Shown here: piece by piece, positions 11,032 through 24,124 of the stretch | Layout: the number at the start of each line of letters is the position of its first letter | Position numbering within the stretch: the first letter of the stretch is position 1 | Origin: Pisolithus tinctorius | Lineage: Eukaryota; Basidiomycota; Agaricomycetes; Boletales; Pisolithaceae | Length of the DNA: 64,000 bases | NCBI GenBank assembly: GCA_024663395.1 | Contig: JANFAH010000012.1 | Coordinates: forward strand, 1,550,001 to 1,614,000 | Direction: 5' to 3' | Translations under genes and position numbers: made by a program | The notes under the pieces: model-generated | The model's input: only the letters and a program-made list of their open reading frames with translations | Database searches by the model: none | Told to the model about the DNA's origin: nothing

Positions 11032-13636
11032 TTATACTCTCATTACATTCACAGATCCATCTGCGCTTTTCTCCTTGGACGCATGGTCACCATATATCCC
11101 ACTTGTCTCATCCTTCTTATCGGCATCAATGTTAGGTACAGGTCCTGTGAACCAATGTATGCCGCCATACACTGGGAGGTAATACCATACAAGGGACAAC
11201 ACCATTGCACCACCAAGGACGACAATTGCATAATTCATATTCGTAGCGTTGGTGGTTGGCGTCGCCGGGAAGGAGAAAACAATGATCATGAAAGCCATGA
11301 ATGCAATGGCTATGATGCCTATCGGCAAACTCTAACGAAAACCCATCCACGTCATCAGTGAGTTTGTAGACCAGTGGCATTCCATAGAATGGGGACTCAC
11401 GAAAATGCCAAGATTGAATGGACCCGGTTTAAAGTCATTGTTGAATGCGAACTGGGCGAATATAGGTATTGCGTATGCAACGTAGAGCGACGTAATCGAC
11501 ATGGTAAAGATGGCGTCGATGGCTGCTGTGCCAGCAAATGCGAGCAAGCCCAGCAGGCCTGCCATGAAGACGACGAACCAGACCGTGTTGACAGGCGTGC
11601 CAGTGAAGCTGTTTACGCGGTAGAGGATACTCGAAAGTGGAAGTGCACCGTCACGAGCAAATGCGAAGGTCTGGCGGGACGCGCCGAGAAGCTGACAAGG
11701 ACGTTAAAACCTGATCACCAAAACGGTGGTGGATTTTTACCATGCTAGAACCCATCATGTACCTGGAAAGGACGGTGAGTCAGATAGGGAGGTTGAAACT
11801 GAGGACATACGTACTGCGCGATCACTACAAATGTCCACAGTGCCAGTGTGCCCTTCTCCCCGAGGCTGTTGAAAAAAATCTGGGCCATTGGCTGTCCGAT
11901 AGGACTGTTGAGCGTGTACTCGATATCCGTACCCATGCAGAAAGCAAGGGCAATGTTGATGGCTATTAGAATGAGTAGCTTGCATGTCAGACACATTAAG
12001 TTCTCTCGTGACGCAGTAGTCTACACACACCCATGCCCAGGATTCCAGCAACAGTGATGGAGCTGACCTATTGACATTAGGTGCTTAGTATCCCGTAGTA
12101 AGTCGGGAGAAAAGGACATACGATTGCCCATGGAACGGCAGTAGCTGCGTTTGAGGCCTCCTCGCTGATGTGTACAGCACAATCAAACGAACCTTCCGAA
12201 CATGTTACCATTAGTTGAGGACGGTGCACTACACGGCATATACGCACATATCGTCCAAAGTGGTGCAACCAACGAGAGGACAAAGGCAAAACCGTTTGGC
12301 CAACCGTTCACTGATGAATGGAGAAACCACTTGGTTAGTTTTGTTTTCATCCGGAACAGGAAGAAAAAAAAAGACAAGAAGATAGATCAATTTGTGAAGT
12401 TACCGAGGGCGTAACTAGCACTGTTGATGTACCCTTTCGGTGTTGCAACCGGAAGTACGATGATAACCGCAATGCAAAGTCTTTAACAATTCAAGTTAGC
12501 ACTATTGCTCACTGATCGAGTGGCGGCCGTCATGAAATGACGATAATACTAACAGGATATTTATCGCAACATAGATCGATTGTAGTCTCGCAAGGACAGT
12601 GGTTCCGAGGCTGCACACAAGGGCATGCGAGAGGAGTATTGCAACGTAAATACCGCTGATGTCACAATATTAGTGATCGGCACAAGGAGTAGTAGGACGA
12701 ATAAAGTGACAGACTAGAGTTGGACATTGGTAGCGACAAAGGTTTGCCCTGATCCGATACTTGCGGCGGCAGCAACTTGGACGGCGCAGCCCCAGTCGAT
12801 TGAGGCTTGTTATCATTCCCCGATAATCGTCCAGAAGACGCCAGGATGGTATAATCACGGTAAGCCAGTGCAGATGTCACCGCAAAGATAGCTAGGGATG
12901 CAACTTACCGACAGACGCGATGGAACCCACCGTATTCGCATCTGTTGATAAGACCATGAGTAAAACGTCGTTAACGCGGAGACAGGACACACAGCCAACA
13001 ATCCAAGATAGTAAGTTCTGCCAGCGAGGAGACGAGAGGGAGTAGGCCCAATAGTAGAGCTGGACCAAGCAACCATTAACACGTGCCGCTCCATCATGAG
13101 GCTGTGTACCACGAAACAACTTACGCCTCCCGATGTAGGTGCTGCGGAACCCAACTCGGCCATCGACAAACCAACGGAAAGAATGAAGAAGCTCCCTACG
13201 ACCCACTATGAGAGTGAAGAAAGATGAACATATTACATTATCCAAAGAGTGACTGCGAGAGTGCGGACGTACTCCCCACACCATAGCAGAGGCACCACCA
13301 TTTGGCAGCGCATAAACGAGAACAGATCTGTAAAAAAAAAAATCAGTGTTTAACTGCAGCAAGAGAAACGACAATGGAGATCGACAAGAACCCACGCAAT
13401 CGACGGAAGAAGGCCAATGATACTGAACGAAATGCCGAACACCTGATGCTCGTCATTAACTACAGTGTCCCCAAAAGACGGACGCTTCGCAAAAACATAA
13501 ACCAATCCTCTCTCACCTCTAACGGCTTGAAAGCACGTTTAAACTCTTGTTTATAACCGAGCTGGGCGAGGAGGGTTTCGTCCCTCTTCGCAACGGCCTC
13601 CTTGGATAGGGATGTCCTGATACTAGGTCGGTTCAT
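11032..13636 (-). CDS. Amino-acid/GABA-type permease (APC superfamily)
   Basis: Sixteen exons were assembled with frame kept throughout, for about 531 residues, the normal length for fungal GABA/choline-type APC permeases: 13636-13517, 13442-13396, 13327-13273, 13205-13125, 13059-12993, 12941-12909, 12805-12715, 12655-12554, 12480-12414, 12311-12248, 12192-12122, 12067-12031, 11962-11815, 11762-11741, 11691-11401 and 11331-11032. The cytosolic N-terminus ends LGYKQEFKRAFKPLE. It is followed by the family motifs GISFSIIGLLPSIASVLVYA, MAELGSAAPTSGG, HISEEASNAATAVPWAI and SSMLLGASRQTFAFARDGA. Multiple hydrophobic segments fit a 12-TM plasma-membrane symporter importing amino acids, GABA or polyamine-related substrates. 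The exact substrate cannot be read. Intron density is unusually high, with one 22-nt exon. No lesion was seen. Confidence 0.9.
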
Positions 13637-14198
13637 GGTCGGTTCTCAAGGAAACTACCATGTGGAATTGGGGCTTTTCACGAACGTAACGCATATGCAT
13701 CCGAAGGGCCCAAGCGCCCGCTTATGCAAGAAAACCCGATACCGGATGGCGATAAGGAAGCAGCTCACCTTGGGCTAGATATAGCTGTTAGAATTGAACT
13801 CACTGCGTGCGGTACACTGATTGGTCACCGATCGTGGCTGACTTGGAGTCGTGCTCAAGTGCCGCACAAGGGTGAAGCATTACATATCGAACACCGTTAG
13901 GGTATGCTGAGAGCACACCCCACTTCACGTTTCCCACATCCAGTCCGGCGTGGTTTAGTTAGAGTCTGTGTATCACAGTGACTAAGCCAGTACTTTGTGG
14001 AGTTGCCAGCCACACCGCTCCAAGCCTTCAACGTACTATGACTTCCATACACCTACAGTTGTATTTACGGCCCACATAAGTAACATTCCGAAGATATGTA
14101 CTTCTCACTGGAAGTTAGTACATTATCAATACATCTCTACCCAGTAAATGAATGTTACCTGTGACAGAGGAACATTGTACTCCACGACAAACTCCAAC
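13637..14198. other. Intergenic between permease start and thioesterase stop
   Basis: Both neighbours are on the minus strand, so this interval should contain the permease promoter. I see no clear TATA box and no gene. Confidence 0.4.
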
Positions 14199-16226
14199 TT
14201 ACATGGTGCATGATGGTTGTTCCCCCTCTAGTGCCCGAATCCTCCTTCCCCTGATCTGTGCGCCCATCTCCAGTGCTCTCTTACCCTCCAGCCACAACAT
14301 CGCCTCTACGCGTGCATCCAAGACAACACCGTCACTCGCGATAGCACAGTAAAGAACTAAGTACATTACCTTGGTATGTTTTCGGAACGATAATCCTCGG
14401 CGTCGACTTGCCATCGTCACGAGCCCATGTAAACCGGAAATCATTCGTAGTCTCTTCATGCCCTGTCTGCACATTGACTACACTAGCTACGACACGGACA
14501 TGCTATCACATGCACAACATAGTCAGTATGCTTGGATAAAAATCACACATGAGTCAACATACAACGGTAGCCGGAAGTTCCCCCGGTGGGCTTGTGTGAA
14601 GGATTTGTGACCGTAAGCGCAGAATTGATCTGATGGGAACAGGTTGCGTGAATGAGATCCCGTCCAATGAGTGGAAAGTGACGTGTGAACGCATGAAGAA
14701 GCAGGCATTTGCAAAACCGAGCTAGGGATACATAAAATGTCTGTACTAGGGAAACCGTAAAAGTAATGCACTCCTCACCTCATATGTGAGACGCATCAAA
14801 TATCCTGGACAATAGGTATGATGAGGCCGGTTACATTGCACACAGGAACGCCTCACCTCCAAATACTTTCTGGTGAACGCTGCGGGTACATTAGCAGATT
14901 ATCTCTGGTGCTCATGCATTTGGCTTAACTTACTTGCGTTCCTGGGGAAACATTAGCATTGTTTTTTCCAACAAGGTATCCCCCATCCACACCCTTTCAC
15001 TTTGCACCAAAGAATCATCTTCTTGACCACACTTTAGATATGTCGTGTGCAATTCCGCTGCTTCAGCTGAGCTTGGCGGGACACGGGACAGTGCTTGAAG
15101 GGCAGCGTATTTCCTCCGATCTTTCGAGCCTTGTCGTGTCATGAACACTCAAAACGGACAAGAAAAGTATCACAAGAGACTGACTTTCACCTATCTTATA
15201 GAGTGCTTCTTCCGCCGGAGTTCTGATTATCAGCGGGATAACTGGATGTGCCTTGTGCGTGCGAGCGTTTCTACAAACCATGGAGAATCGGCCTGTACGC
15301 AGATTTGTTAAGTCTAGCACGGAAGACAAAAGAGATGTATTCACACCAAGCATCAATGTCTCCTCTCCTCCATCTGGACCGAGCGCCTCCATTTTGACGG
15401 CGACTTCCATGGAGCTTTTACCAGTGTATATTACTTGACCACTAAGACGAGTGTCCCTGACAGGGTAGAGGGAAGCAAGCATATCTAGCCTACCCACCTT
15501 GAATTAGTGCACCGGAGCATCAAACATGAACCCACCTCTCGACGGAAGCCGTGACAATGTAAAACCCTCTCTCTTGCACGCGACCCAAAGTTTCCACGCT
15601 CGGACCGAGCATGTGCTTATATGCAATTGACCCAGCAAGTGAGTCAAGGTGTTCCATGAGCATACCGGTGCGCAACCCGCCAGACGCGTTCGTGTACTGC
15701 TCAAACAACTCTGGCGACGAAGCAAAGGGAAGGACGATCTGGGAGTAGGTGTCGTGCATATACCTGGGAGGCATTGACTCCTGAGAGGGCGGAGGCGGTG
15801 GAATTTCGGACGTGGATGCCAAGTTTGTTGCGTCGCTGAGGAGGGCTTCGGACCAGGGACCTGGCTTCCTGATGGGCATGATACTGCATAGCGGTGGGTC
15901 AATATTAAGCTTGTTTCAGTTTCGGTGGGGGAGAAGGTTGCGAACCTGTGGTAGGCTGGGTTGGACCGCTCCCCTTGACGGGTTTAGAGACAATCGCTTC
16001 TTTTTGGTGAGCCACACTCACTGACAACCCTCAACAACCTGTCCATCGCGTCGATGTCTCGTGTTTCCGAGGCTGCCTTGGCTTCTGTTGTACGTGCATC
16101 CTGCAATCTGCACGACGACGAGGATATCGCACGGCATCCGAGTAGCCTGGGCGTGTCTCGAAGCGGCAGGGTAGAGAGGTCCCGCAACAGAGAGCGAGTA
16201 TGAAAAACGTTGCGCAACGTCAACAT
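14199..16226 (-). CDS. Mitochondrial acyl-CoA thioesterase, ACOT9-type double hotdog
   Basis: Exon 1 (16226-16022) encodes an Arg/Ser/Leu-rich leader (MLTLRNVFHTRSLLRDL) typical of mitochondrial import. It joins 15860-15536, 15489-15191, 15129-14934, 14879-14857, 14804-14779 and an exon from 14721, with frame kept. The last parts end in a TAA at 14199-14201. The join near 14480-14560 is not fully resolved. Motifs include YMHDTYSQIVLPF and LDMLASLYPVRD, then RFSMVCRNARTHKAHPV in the first hotdog, and VHQKVFGGYLMR and LDGISFTQPVPI in the second, then DFRFTWARDDG. ACOT9-type enzymes hydrolyse acyl-CoA to free acid and CoA in mitochondria. A degenerate second copy lies at about 37.2 kb, upstream of amine oxidase 3. 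Confidence 0.85.
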
Positions 16227-16620
16227 TATTTGCAACGGAAGTGAAGCAGGGCATCAACTGACAACTTAGCAGTTGTCCTCGACAGTCGCTGGTTTACGAG
16301 TTTACAATGACAAGCAAGTACTACGGCCGCCGTGTTGAACTCGACGAAATCTTTTCCGACAGTCGATAGACTCTCGTCAACTATGCACACGTGCTGTGAT
16401 ATGTCTCAGAGGTAACCGGTGAAGTCTCTTCAGCGACCATTTCGTGTCACTTCATGTTATGATCATCCCGCCCAACGTCTGGGATCCGGCAAGTCAGGCT
16501 CGCTGTAAATTCACGCTAATCAAGACCCTGCGAGAATGTTGAGAGCGGCAGTAATCCCGTTGTGGGGTGCTAAGCATTCACGGGCTAGAGTAAGTTGAAT
16601 CCGGCATAGTGCATAACCTT
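16227..16620. other. Intergenic upstream of thioesterase
   Basis: Holds the thioesterase promoter and leads into the segmental duplication. No gene was seen. Confidence 0.4.
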
Positions 16621-17521
16621 GTATAACGCAACATTCCAGTACGCAGGTCCGGCAGCCCAGCTTTCACTGTGCCGGTTTGGAGCTCCCGCTCTCGCTGTCG
16701 AGAGGCTTGTCTCAGTAGTGCCTCAGCTACAATAGCGCAACAGAATGCTGCACAGCGCAGGCGCATGTTGCGGGTAACTCACATTTGACACTGAACCGAA
16801 CTGGACAAGATCCAGGAATGCGTGTGGATACAGGCTGTCCGTTGTAACCTAGAAAGGGGCTGTTCTGCAATGAGTCTTATGATTGGCGACCGTCATGTGG
16901 CTTCAAGGCCTCATGTGGCACTCGGGTAAGCGGGGAAGCTCGTTCAATATTTGACAGCTTGCGGAGAAGCTTCCACAATTAGTGCAGCGTTTCGCATCAC
17001 TGATCGGCAGCCATCATATACCTTAATTAGCGTTGTCTTTGGTTTGCACACGAATGTAGGTATTAGTTTTCTTTGGCCTCATGGTGGATGACTTTAAAGC
17101 AATTTTACAGGTATGTAGCCCGCGAGGGTCTAGACCAAGTCATGGTTTGTCGGAGGTTGAGCCCAAATCCCAATACTGGCGGTGGTACCGTTATCATAAT
17201 TCATCTCACGGCCGAGCCTCGCGGACGATCAGGATGGCGCTGACGATACACTCTCGTACACTCGAGTTCACACGAAGGGCGAGCGGGGCCCATGACTGGG
17301 GCTGCCGTGCCCGCCAGGAAATCGCATACGGCATACAATTCAGTATTTTCAACAATTGCCAGCTTTCTCGTCCAAGCCTAACCCCTAAATTGCAAGGCTC
17401 AGGACTCAAGGCTCCAAAACCTTGCTAATATAGCATCTTAACAAACGGGGAGCTATTCCATACAAGTTCAAGCTGCCCGATATCTGATCAGCTGACTGCA
17501 GTAATCGTCACTTGCAGGACC

Positions 17522-17528
17522 TATAAAA
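17522..17528 (+). promoter_or_regulatory. TATA box of amine oxidase copy 1
   Basis: TATAAAA lies 64 bp upstream of the ATG, inside a CCTATAAAATGG context shared with copy 2 and nearly so with copy 3, so it is conserved across all three paralogues. Confidence 0.6.
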
Positions 17529-17585
17529 TGGTCAACGCAGAGAGTAGTACTGCGTGCCAACGCGTGCCCTCTTCTCTTCCTTGTT

Positions 17586-19556
17586 ATGACCCGGTTCAGA
17601 ATCTCGATTGCAACCGTTCTCCTAAGCCTCCTTGGTGGCGTGGTCGCCCAAGATGCCAATGCCACTAGGTGTCAAGCCGACCTCACGCCCGCTGGAGCAC
17701 CCCCAAATAACACCAAGGTCCTCATCCTTGGTGGTGGGATGGCTGGCGTCATAGCAGCCCGTACACTTCATGAACAGGGTCCGACGACTTCGTGATTGTG
17801 GAAGCCAAACCCGTATTTGGAGGGCGTATGGCCCAAACGACATTCGGTGTCAACGGATCTCAATACGTCCTTGAGAAAGGACCAAACTGGGTCCATGGAA
17901 CCCAAACAGGTAGTGGAGCCGCTAATCCCGTCTGGCTGCTGGCGCAGAAACACAACTTGTCCATGGTAGAGAGTGATTTGTTTACGAATATGTGTGTTCG
18001 GCGTTCATGCACTCCGTTGTTTCCATCTCCGTGGGTGGTGCTCACTTTGCTTCAGCGTTCTTCGATTACAATGGGCCTAACGACTACTCCACGGCTTTCG
18101 ACGCGTCATTGGCTGCCTTCAATAACGCCATAGTCCTTCCTGGTGCGACGGACCATTTTTGTGCCCTCATAACATCCTGATGATACGAAATAGGAGAACG
18201 GTGGCAGCAGAACAAAACTGATCTGGACCTCAGATCAACATACAATTATATGGGCGTCGCTCCGAAGACGCCGCAAGAGCAGGCTTGCGAGTACTATCAG
18301 GTTGACTATGTGTGTGTTCTTCTTTAATAATAAATCTGGACTTGAGGCCTTTTCAGGAATGCAAGTTATATTCTTCCTTTTCTTCATCCCTCTAAATTGA
18401 TCCTTTTTCCCTGAATCGGAACTTAGATGCACAGGTAAGCTGGGTTGCCTGTCATGCGTCCACGAGATATTGACCATTCTCATAGGACGCCTCGCAAACG
18501 TCAATATTAGCTGCTGCCTGGGTGAGTACCCACTAACGCTTATATGACTCTTGTCTAATAGAGGATAGAATTACAACTACACTTTTGATCCTGAAGCCGG
18601 AGGTTTTTCGGATGTAGACATGTTGTGCGTGGATCAACGCGGCTTTGCATGTATTGTCCAAGCGGAAGCTGCTACCTTCCTCAACATGAGTCAGGTGCTC
18701 TTCAAACAGATTGTCAAGACCACTCAATACAATCAGAACGGAGTGACCGTCCAGACAACGAATGGACACAACCTCACTGCAGATCACCCATTGGTCACGT
18801 TTAGCGCCGGTGTATTGCAAAGCACTGACGTTGTCTTCGACCCCGTGCTCCCAGCCTGGAAACGAGAGGCTATTAGCAGCATAGAAATGGTAAGATGAAC
18901 AAATCACTGAAGGTCATTTTCCTAACGTCCAAGTTAGCCGGTGTACACCAAGATCTTCTTGCAATTCGAGAAAAAATTCTGGTTCGATACTGGGGTAGGA
19001 CTTTATGCCGATCAGCAAAAAGGCAGATATCCGATATGGGAGAGTTTAGATCTCCCGGACGTTTTCCCCGGCTCTGGGATCATCTTCGTTACCGTGACGG
19101 TACGTTGTCGTTGGCTGTGCTATTTCCTCGGCTCATGAGGTGAAGGGTGATTACGCAAACTATCTCGAGCAACTCAACAAAAACATAACGCAAGTGCAGC
19201 TAGAGGTGATGGAGGTTCTTCGGAGGATGTACCCTGACGCCCCCGATCCAATCGATATCTGGTTGCCTATGTGGGGTAGAGATCCCTTGTTCCGTGGCTC
19301 GTACTCTAACTGGGGAGCATCCTTCGTACCTGAACACGCGTACAATCTGAGTGTTCCAGTAAACGGTCACCTTTGGTTTGCAGGTGAAGCTACCAGCGTT
19401 AAATATTTCGGTTAGTCTCGATCTCTCTTCCGTGGCTACCCGCTAACCACGTAGGACGTAGGCTTCTTGCATGGCGCATACCTGGAGGGTCAGAACGCGG
19501 CGAACAACATCGCTGCGTGTATCAAAAACCCTCAGCGTTGCCCGCCTACTACATGA
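17586..19556 (+). pseudogene. Secreted FAD amine (polyamine-type) oxidase, copy 1, frameshifted
   Basis: Same exon layout as copies 2 and 3. The N-terminus has a signal peptide (MTRFRISIATVLLSLLGGVV) and a dinucleotide-binding VLILGGGMAGVIAARTL. A one-base deletion near 17780, after HEQG where copy 2 reads IDDF, shifts the frame and stops it soon after. Downstream exons stay coding: EYAQ microexons (18357-18360 and 18427-18434), VDQRGFACIVQAEAATF, WKREAISSIEMV, and a C-terminal FAD contact region GHLWFAGEATS ending in TGA at 19554-19556. One lesion and well-preserved exons mean recent loss, or a sequencing error. A 10.8-kb transposon inserted about 1.4 kb downstream. Confidence 0.8.
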
Positions 19557-20941
19557 CGCCACGGTTTGGAACATCCGGTCCTACCCAGATAGCTTGCAAT
19601 AGGCACCTTCGAGATTCTTCTAGCTGTATGATAGGAGCGGAAATGTTTCTCTGCATATACTCACGCCTCCTGTGATATCTGTAACTCTGTACAACACTAC
19701 TCTCTGTACAATCGAACTTTTTTGACCGTTTCTTCCACTGCGCAAACTTTCATGGTGCTATTTTTCTAAGGGGCCTAAATACTAAGTTCTGTTTGACACT
19801 GGATGTCCGTACGAAGCTGACAATAATCACCATCAACATTTTGTGTGATCCCCTGTGGTATGTCCTGTCGGATGTCAGTCACAACAAAGTGGGACAACCT
19901 GATTCGGACATTATGAGAGGCCCAACTCCAACCAGCATTCGGACTTTCTGACTGTCATGTCTTCTATTCCATCTGCAGCGTTCTTGACGACAATGTAAAT
20001 GAGCGCATGGAACGTCCCCCTGTCCTCTAGGGCACTCGGGATCTCGGGGCTATTGGGCTACACTGGTCTACGGTCGCCTTCTTCAAACCATCATCACGAA
20101 CGAATCAAACATTCATGGCACTTAGGATCCAGGACCCGACACAACATTGCGCATGAGCAGGTCAGCCCGAGTTGCAAACTATAGATTGCTTGAAGTCGCT
20201 TGGAAAGACGGAACCTATCGTGATATTCGGAGCTTGGGTCAGTTTGTCTCCATCTCCGTTTGCTCCAATAGCCCTTTCTCCAGAAATGCTTCGAGTACCT
20301 AATCGATGGTCTTGGAAAGTTCTTAAGTACAGTTTCTGTTGTGTGTCCGTCCGCTTACTGATGACAATCCCCAGCAAGTCAGCAGGTCCAAAAGGGGGGC
20401 GAGCTACATTCCATATCCATCTCCCCATAATATCACGCGCAGGCTGTGGACACCTTTTGTGAGTAGCTGGAGCGAAACAACAAAGCATCTCGTCTTTGTA
20501 AACATAAAGGTGTCTGTCCCACGAACAGAATTTAGCATAGTACGTGGCGACGTACTGTGCCAAGTTTTGTTCTATCGTCCAAAGCTCTAGAACTGGCGAG
20601 TTACGCCTCCTGTTTGAAGTACGTCCTTTGTCATGCAATCTTCGGCTTACCCCATCCAGCTTTCAGGGAGGGTGTTGTAGTGCTGTATGTGAACCTCCGG
20701 CTATCTGACGATGATCCTGGCTTGGGATAACTGAGATACTGACAGAAAGGCAGGAACCTACAGCTGCCGTATTCTTCGCGGCTGTTTTCGACACGCGCGT
20801 CGTGGATATCTGTCTCCTAACTTAGCCCCCGGGAGCTCGGAAGTCGCTCTCGGGCGGAGCAAGAGAGACGACCTCTCAGGTGTTCGCATTTCGGACACTA
20901 CATTTCAATCAGACACATCGCCAAATTGCCCTTGACTGGAG

Positions 20942-20947
20942 CATTCG
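20942..20947. repeat. Left 6-bp target-site duplication CATTCG
   Basis: Identical to 31780-31785 and directly outside the inverted repeat. The homologous site in duplication copy B (CGTTCG near 36519-36524) is present once. Confidence 0.7.
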
Positions 20948-21157
20948 TATGGCGTTACATTTGTACAAAAATTATTTGACATCGGGAATAATTTATTAGT
21001 GCCGGGAATTTACTTGATTGTGCGGGACAAACAAAATTTTTGTGTCCCGCAACCAAAGTTGATTATGTAAGCACTCACATCGCACTAGCTTTGAGTGTAG
21101 GTGTAGTTAGGCCTACCTAATGGCCTCATCACCTATTATGACTCATATACTGTATGT
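20948..21157 (+). repeat. Left terminal inverted repeat
   Basis: Runs from TATGGCGTTAC to CATATACTGTATGT and pairs with 31578-31779. The left copy has 6-bp and 2-bp insertions relative to the right. An internal GGGACAAACAAAATTTTTGT stretch is itself partly palindromic. Confidence 0.85.
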
Positions 21158-21999
21158 ATAACATTCTAGTACCCCCCCTTAGAAGATTCTCCCCACAGAT
21201 CTCCACAGTTTATTCTCATCACTCCTCCGCATTTTATATAATTACATAAGCATAAAAAGCGCAGCCGCTTACACCCAAAACATGGCCTCATTTGGCATAT
21301 GCCTGATATCCAACATTCCCACACACTGCCCTCATTGCCCCCAGCCTCCCCCCCCTTCCTGGGCTCTATCCCTGTCCTGTAGGCATTATATATGATAGTT
21401 AAATGTACTATAAATGTATTAGACCTTAAATGAATTCTTTTCTGCCCATCCTATTGGGCCTAAATGGTTGGAAAGTGTGATAGGGAGAAAAACAGAAAAA
21501 GCAGGCACTTTTTTGATACATTGGACATATCTATCTGGTTATTATGTCCCCTTGAAGGGGCCATGTGTGCCTACAACATATCAAAAGTTCATAGGCTGGG
21601 ATGGGGTGCTTCAAGTGTAGTGGCACAATTGGCTCCTTTCTGTGTTACATCCTAGAAATATTTTTTTAGGCTTTGTGACACTAGTAATGTAATTGGACAT
21701 GGTATATTTATGTGCCATTAGGATGTTATACTAGAACATGGCCAGCGCCACTGGCAGGCACCTTGTTTCCCTCCCCGGAGCGCAGCACATGTCCTACGCG
21801 CCACACGCGCAACTTACATTTGCCCACATAATACAAACAAGTCTTTCCCTAACATCGAGTAACTACCAACATGGAGATAAACCCGACAACGAAACCCATC
21901 AACCCATCTAAAACTCCACACTTCTGAGGAAGTGAGGACCCATGAGATCATGGCTAACGTCAATCAGAATCGAGGCAACTAGCCGACGACAGAAGACAC
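21158..21999. other. Subterminal non-coding part of the 10.8-kb element
   Basis: AT-rich. No convincing exon was seen. Confidence 0.4.
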
Positions 22000-22951
22000 T
22001 TATGAATCATCCTCAATCAGAAAACACTGTGCTCGGATAAAGGGATACGTAGCGCCACATATGTAACCACCCAGAAGCCAAATGAGGTTGATGAACCCCA
22101 ACGAGTAGAAAACATCACTAGGTGACATTGTTACACAGGACATCATGTTCGTGTTGACCCAAAGGCAATCACGGTCTGCGATCGAGTGAGGCATTGATCT
22201 GCAAACAGCAGATAGTCCGTGGACATCATTGCATGGCACCAACCGAAAACCACGAGCACCGTATTTTATGAGGGCTTGCATCGTCTTGACACCCCAAGGA
22301 CCAAAATATATAGGACCCGGATTTACCATAGACATGAGACGGAGGGTGAGTGCGGGATAGGCACAGAACACGCTGTCGGCCATGATGAAGTTCATGACCG
22401 CAGTGCTGTGAAATTCGAAAATGGGAGAAACGGCTGCTGCCATTGTGGAGACGATGACATTGATGCACTGACACGTGTTGGAAAATGATACCACAGATCG
22501 AATTGAAGACGAATCATATGGACCACCATCTATTGATTGTTGCTGCACAACTTCGTACCCTGAGTCATGCATGCCAGTGAGCAGCCACCCGGGTCAACAG
22601 GATAATGCATTTACCTTCATGTTCCAATAGGACAGAAATGCAGGCCAAGTAACGGCATGACACGTATATATCGAGATCCGAGGGAGACCACGAAGTCTCG
22701 TTTGCTGGTAGCAGGATGTGCAGAGCACACAAACCGGAAATGACCACATCACACGCCCGCAAGATGCTTTTCAGTGTCTTGGTGGAGCCGAAGAATGCGG
22801 CCGTCATGACGTGCAGGCGGTGGTCAATGTAATCCCGCGCGATAACATTGAGTGGTGCACTGGCCTGCGCTAAGGCAGCGATATCCTGAATGTTGCAATA
22901 GCCAAGGATATGACGTTTAAGTTCGAGAGGCAAAGAATATATAGAAGGCAT
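22000..22951 (-). CDS. F-box protein carried in the 10.8-kb element
   Basis: An ATG at 22951 starts an F-box: MPSIYSLPLELKRHILGYCN, then ALAQASAPLNVIARDYI. Exon 1 ends at 22615 and joins 22559-22000 across a GTAAAT...CTCAG intron, with frame kept (EHEGYEVVQQ). The second part is Cys- and Met-rich (CQCINVIVSTM, NFIMADSVFCAYPALTLRLM) and I do not recognise it. F-box proteins usually bind Skp1 and select ubiquitination targets. The length is about 300 residues. It lies inside the inverted repeats, so it is probable cargo. Its frame is intact although the helicase is decayed. Confidence 0.6.
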
Positions 22952-23212
22952 CTGAGGGACATCGAATGCCGACTTACAATCATACAATATATAGTGCAGA
23001 CGGCAAGGGGCGCTGGGGCCCTCCTTTCATGCTGCACGATGGGCATAAGGGGCAGTGAGGAGTTGTAGCAGGCGCACATTGGGCGACGAGGGGCAGCTGA
23101 GCTTTTGCAGGAAGGCTTTAAGTGCCACAGAAAGGGGACGCAGAGCATGTCATATTACAAATCGATAGGAGCCTGGAAATAGTTGAACAAAATACACCCC
23201 ACAACACACGCT

Positions 23213-23692
23213 CTACATAAAATAGGAGACAATCGAGTATTTTAAGCACTGGGATGACTCGTGGAAGTTCCAACCTCCGGGAAGCGTGTAGCCAATCTGA
23301 GCAGAGACTCTAGCATGCAGGTAATGCGGTCAGGGAGAAAATACTTACACTAATAAGACATGGATAATGTCCTGTAGATCATCTTCCGTGCGAATGTCCA
23401 CCGGAGTCAAATGAGTGGGTCGCACTCTGACAAAGACGTAGGAAGCATTTTCACGCTCTGTCTCATGACGTCCTAGATCAAAGAACACGACATAAAGCCT
23501 CATCCCAACCTCAACACGCGTCGTTGAGATTTCAACATCAGGGGCAAAGAGGTATTGTGTACCGGAGATCCGGATGTCATCGCTGTCAGAGACCCGCACA
23601 TTTAAACGTCGAGGGCCAGATCTTGGGCCAAACAAAAAGCCCCATACTTCGTAGCGAGTGCTGTTGTCGACAGCAGGTGTTAATGAGGACAT
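23213..23692 (-). CDS. Small hypothetical protein in the 10.8-kb element
   Basis: An ATG at 23692 opens MSSLTPAVDNSTRYEVWGF. Exon 1 (23692-23349) joins exon 2 (23309-23213) across a GTAAGT...CTAG intron and ends in TAG. The product is about 146 residues. It is beta-rich in appearance (RYEVWGFLFG, RLNVRVSDSD, GMRLYVVFFDLG, SYVFVRVRP), and an OB-like or similar small beta fold is possible but unproven. It lies between the F-box gene and the next minus-strand gene, all in one orientation. Its role in the element is unknown. Confidence 0.45.
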
Positions 23693-24124
23693 GATGTTTT
23701 ACTAGGTGATGAATCCTATGAATCAAATGCAGGAAGCTCAGGAGATGGTGGGACATACCAGCAGCTCAATGACAGACAGTAATATAGTCAACAGCGTGTT
23801 GAAAATTTGGGACCAGGTGATTGCAAAAATAGGACACCGACTCACCCCCCTCAAGAACAGGCCATGCCTGGAGTGCTGAAAGAGATGACAGATCACCCCC
23901 AACGGAACATGCACAGCATCCCCAAGAAGAAGACATATAGCTTCCAGGTTATCGCCCCTCTTTTCTGCCACCAGGCAGAGCACACAAGTGACAGTGAGCA
24001 AACTTACTAACAGCCCAACCGCACATCAGAACATGCGACAACCATGACCATTGGTCATCGACAAGGAGATGCGGAATCCAAACTGCAACAAAGAAATATG
24101 CCACATCAAGTGATCTCACACATT

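Larger units (their letters stand above)
16621..20947 (+). repeat. Segmental duplication, copy A
   Basis: This block is homologous to 32081-36524. It begins at GTATAACGCAACATTCCAG in both copies and ends near a (C/T)GCCAA(A/T)TTGCCC(T/C) segment just before the transposon insertion site. It contains about 965 bp of upstream sequence, amine oxidase copy 1 and about 1.4 kb downstream. Differences are scattered substitutions and small indels. The upstream 965 bp and downstream 1.4 kb hold no gene that I can support. Confidence 0.85.

Noticed and set aside
13302..13556. Plus-strand frame over the permease 5' end
   Set aside because: Antisense to permease exons 1-3, whose reading is supported by clear transporter motifs.
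20172..20590. Overlapping open frames on both strands downstream of oxidase 1
   Set aside because: The homologous region in copy B does not keep these frames; no motif.
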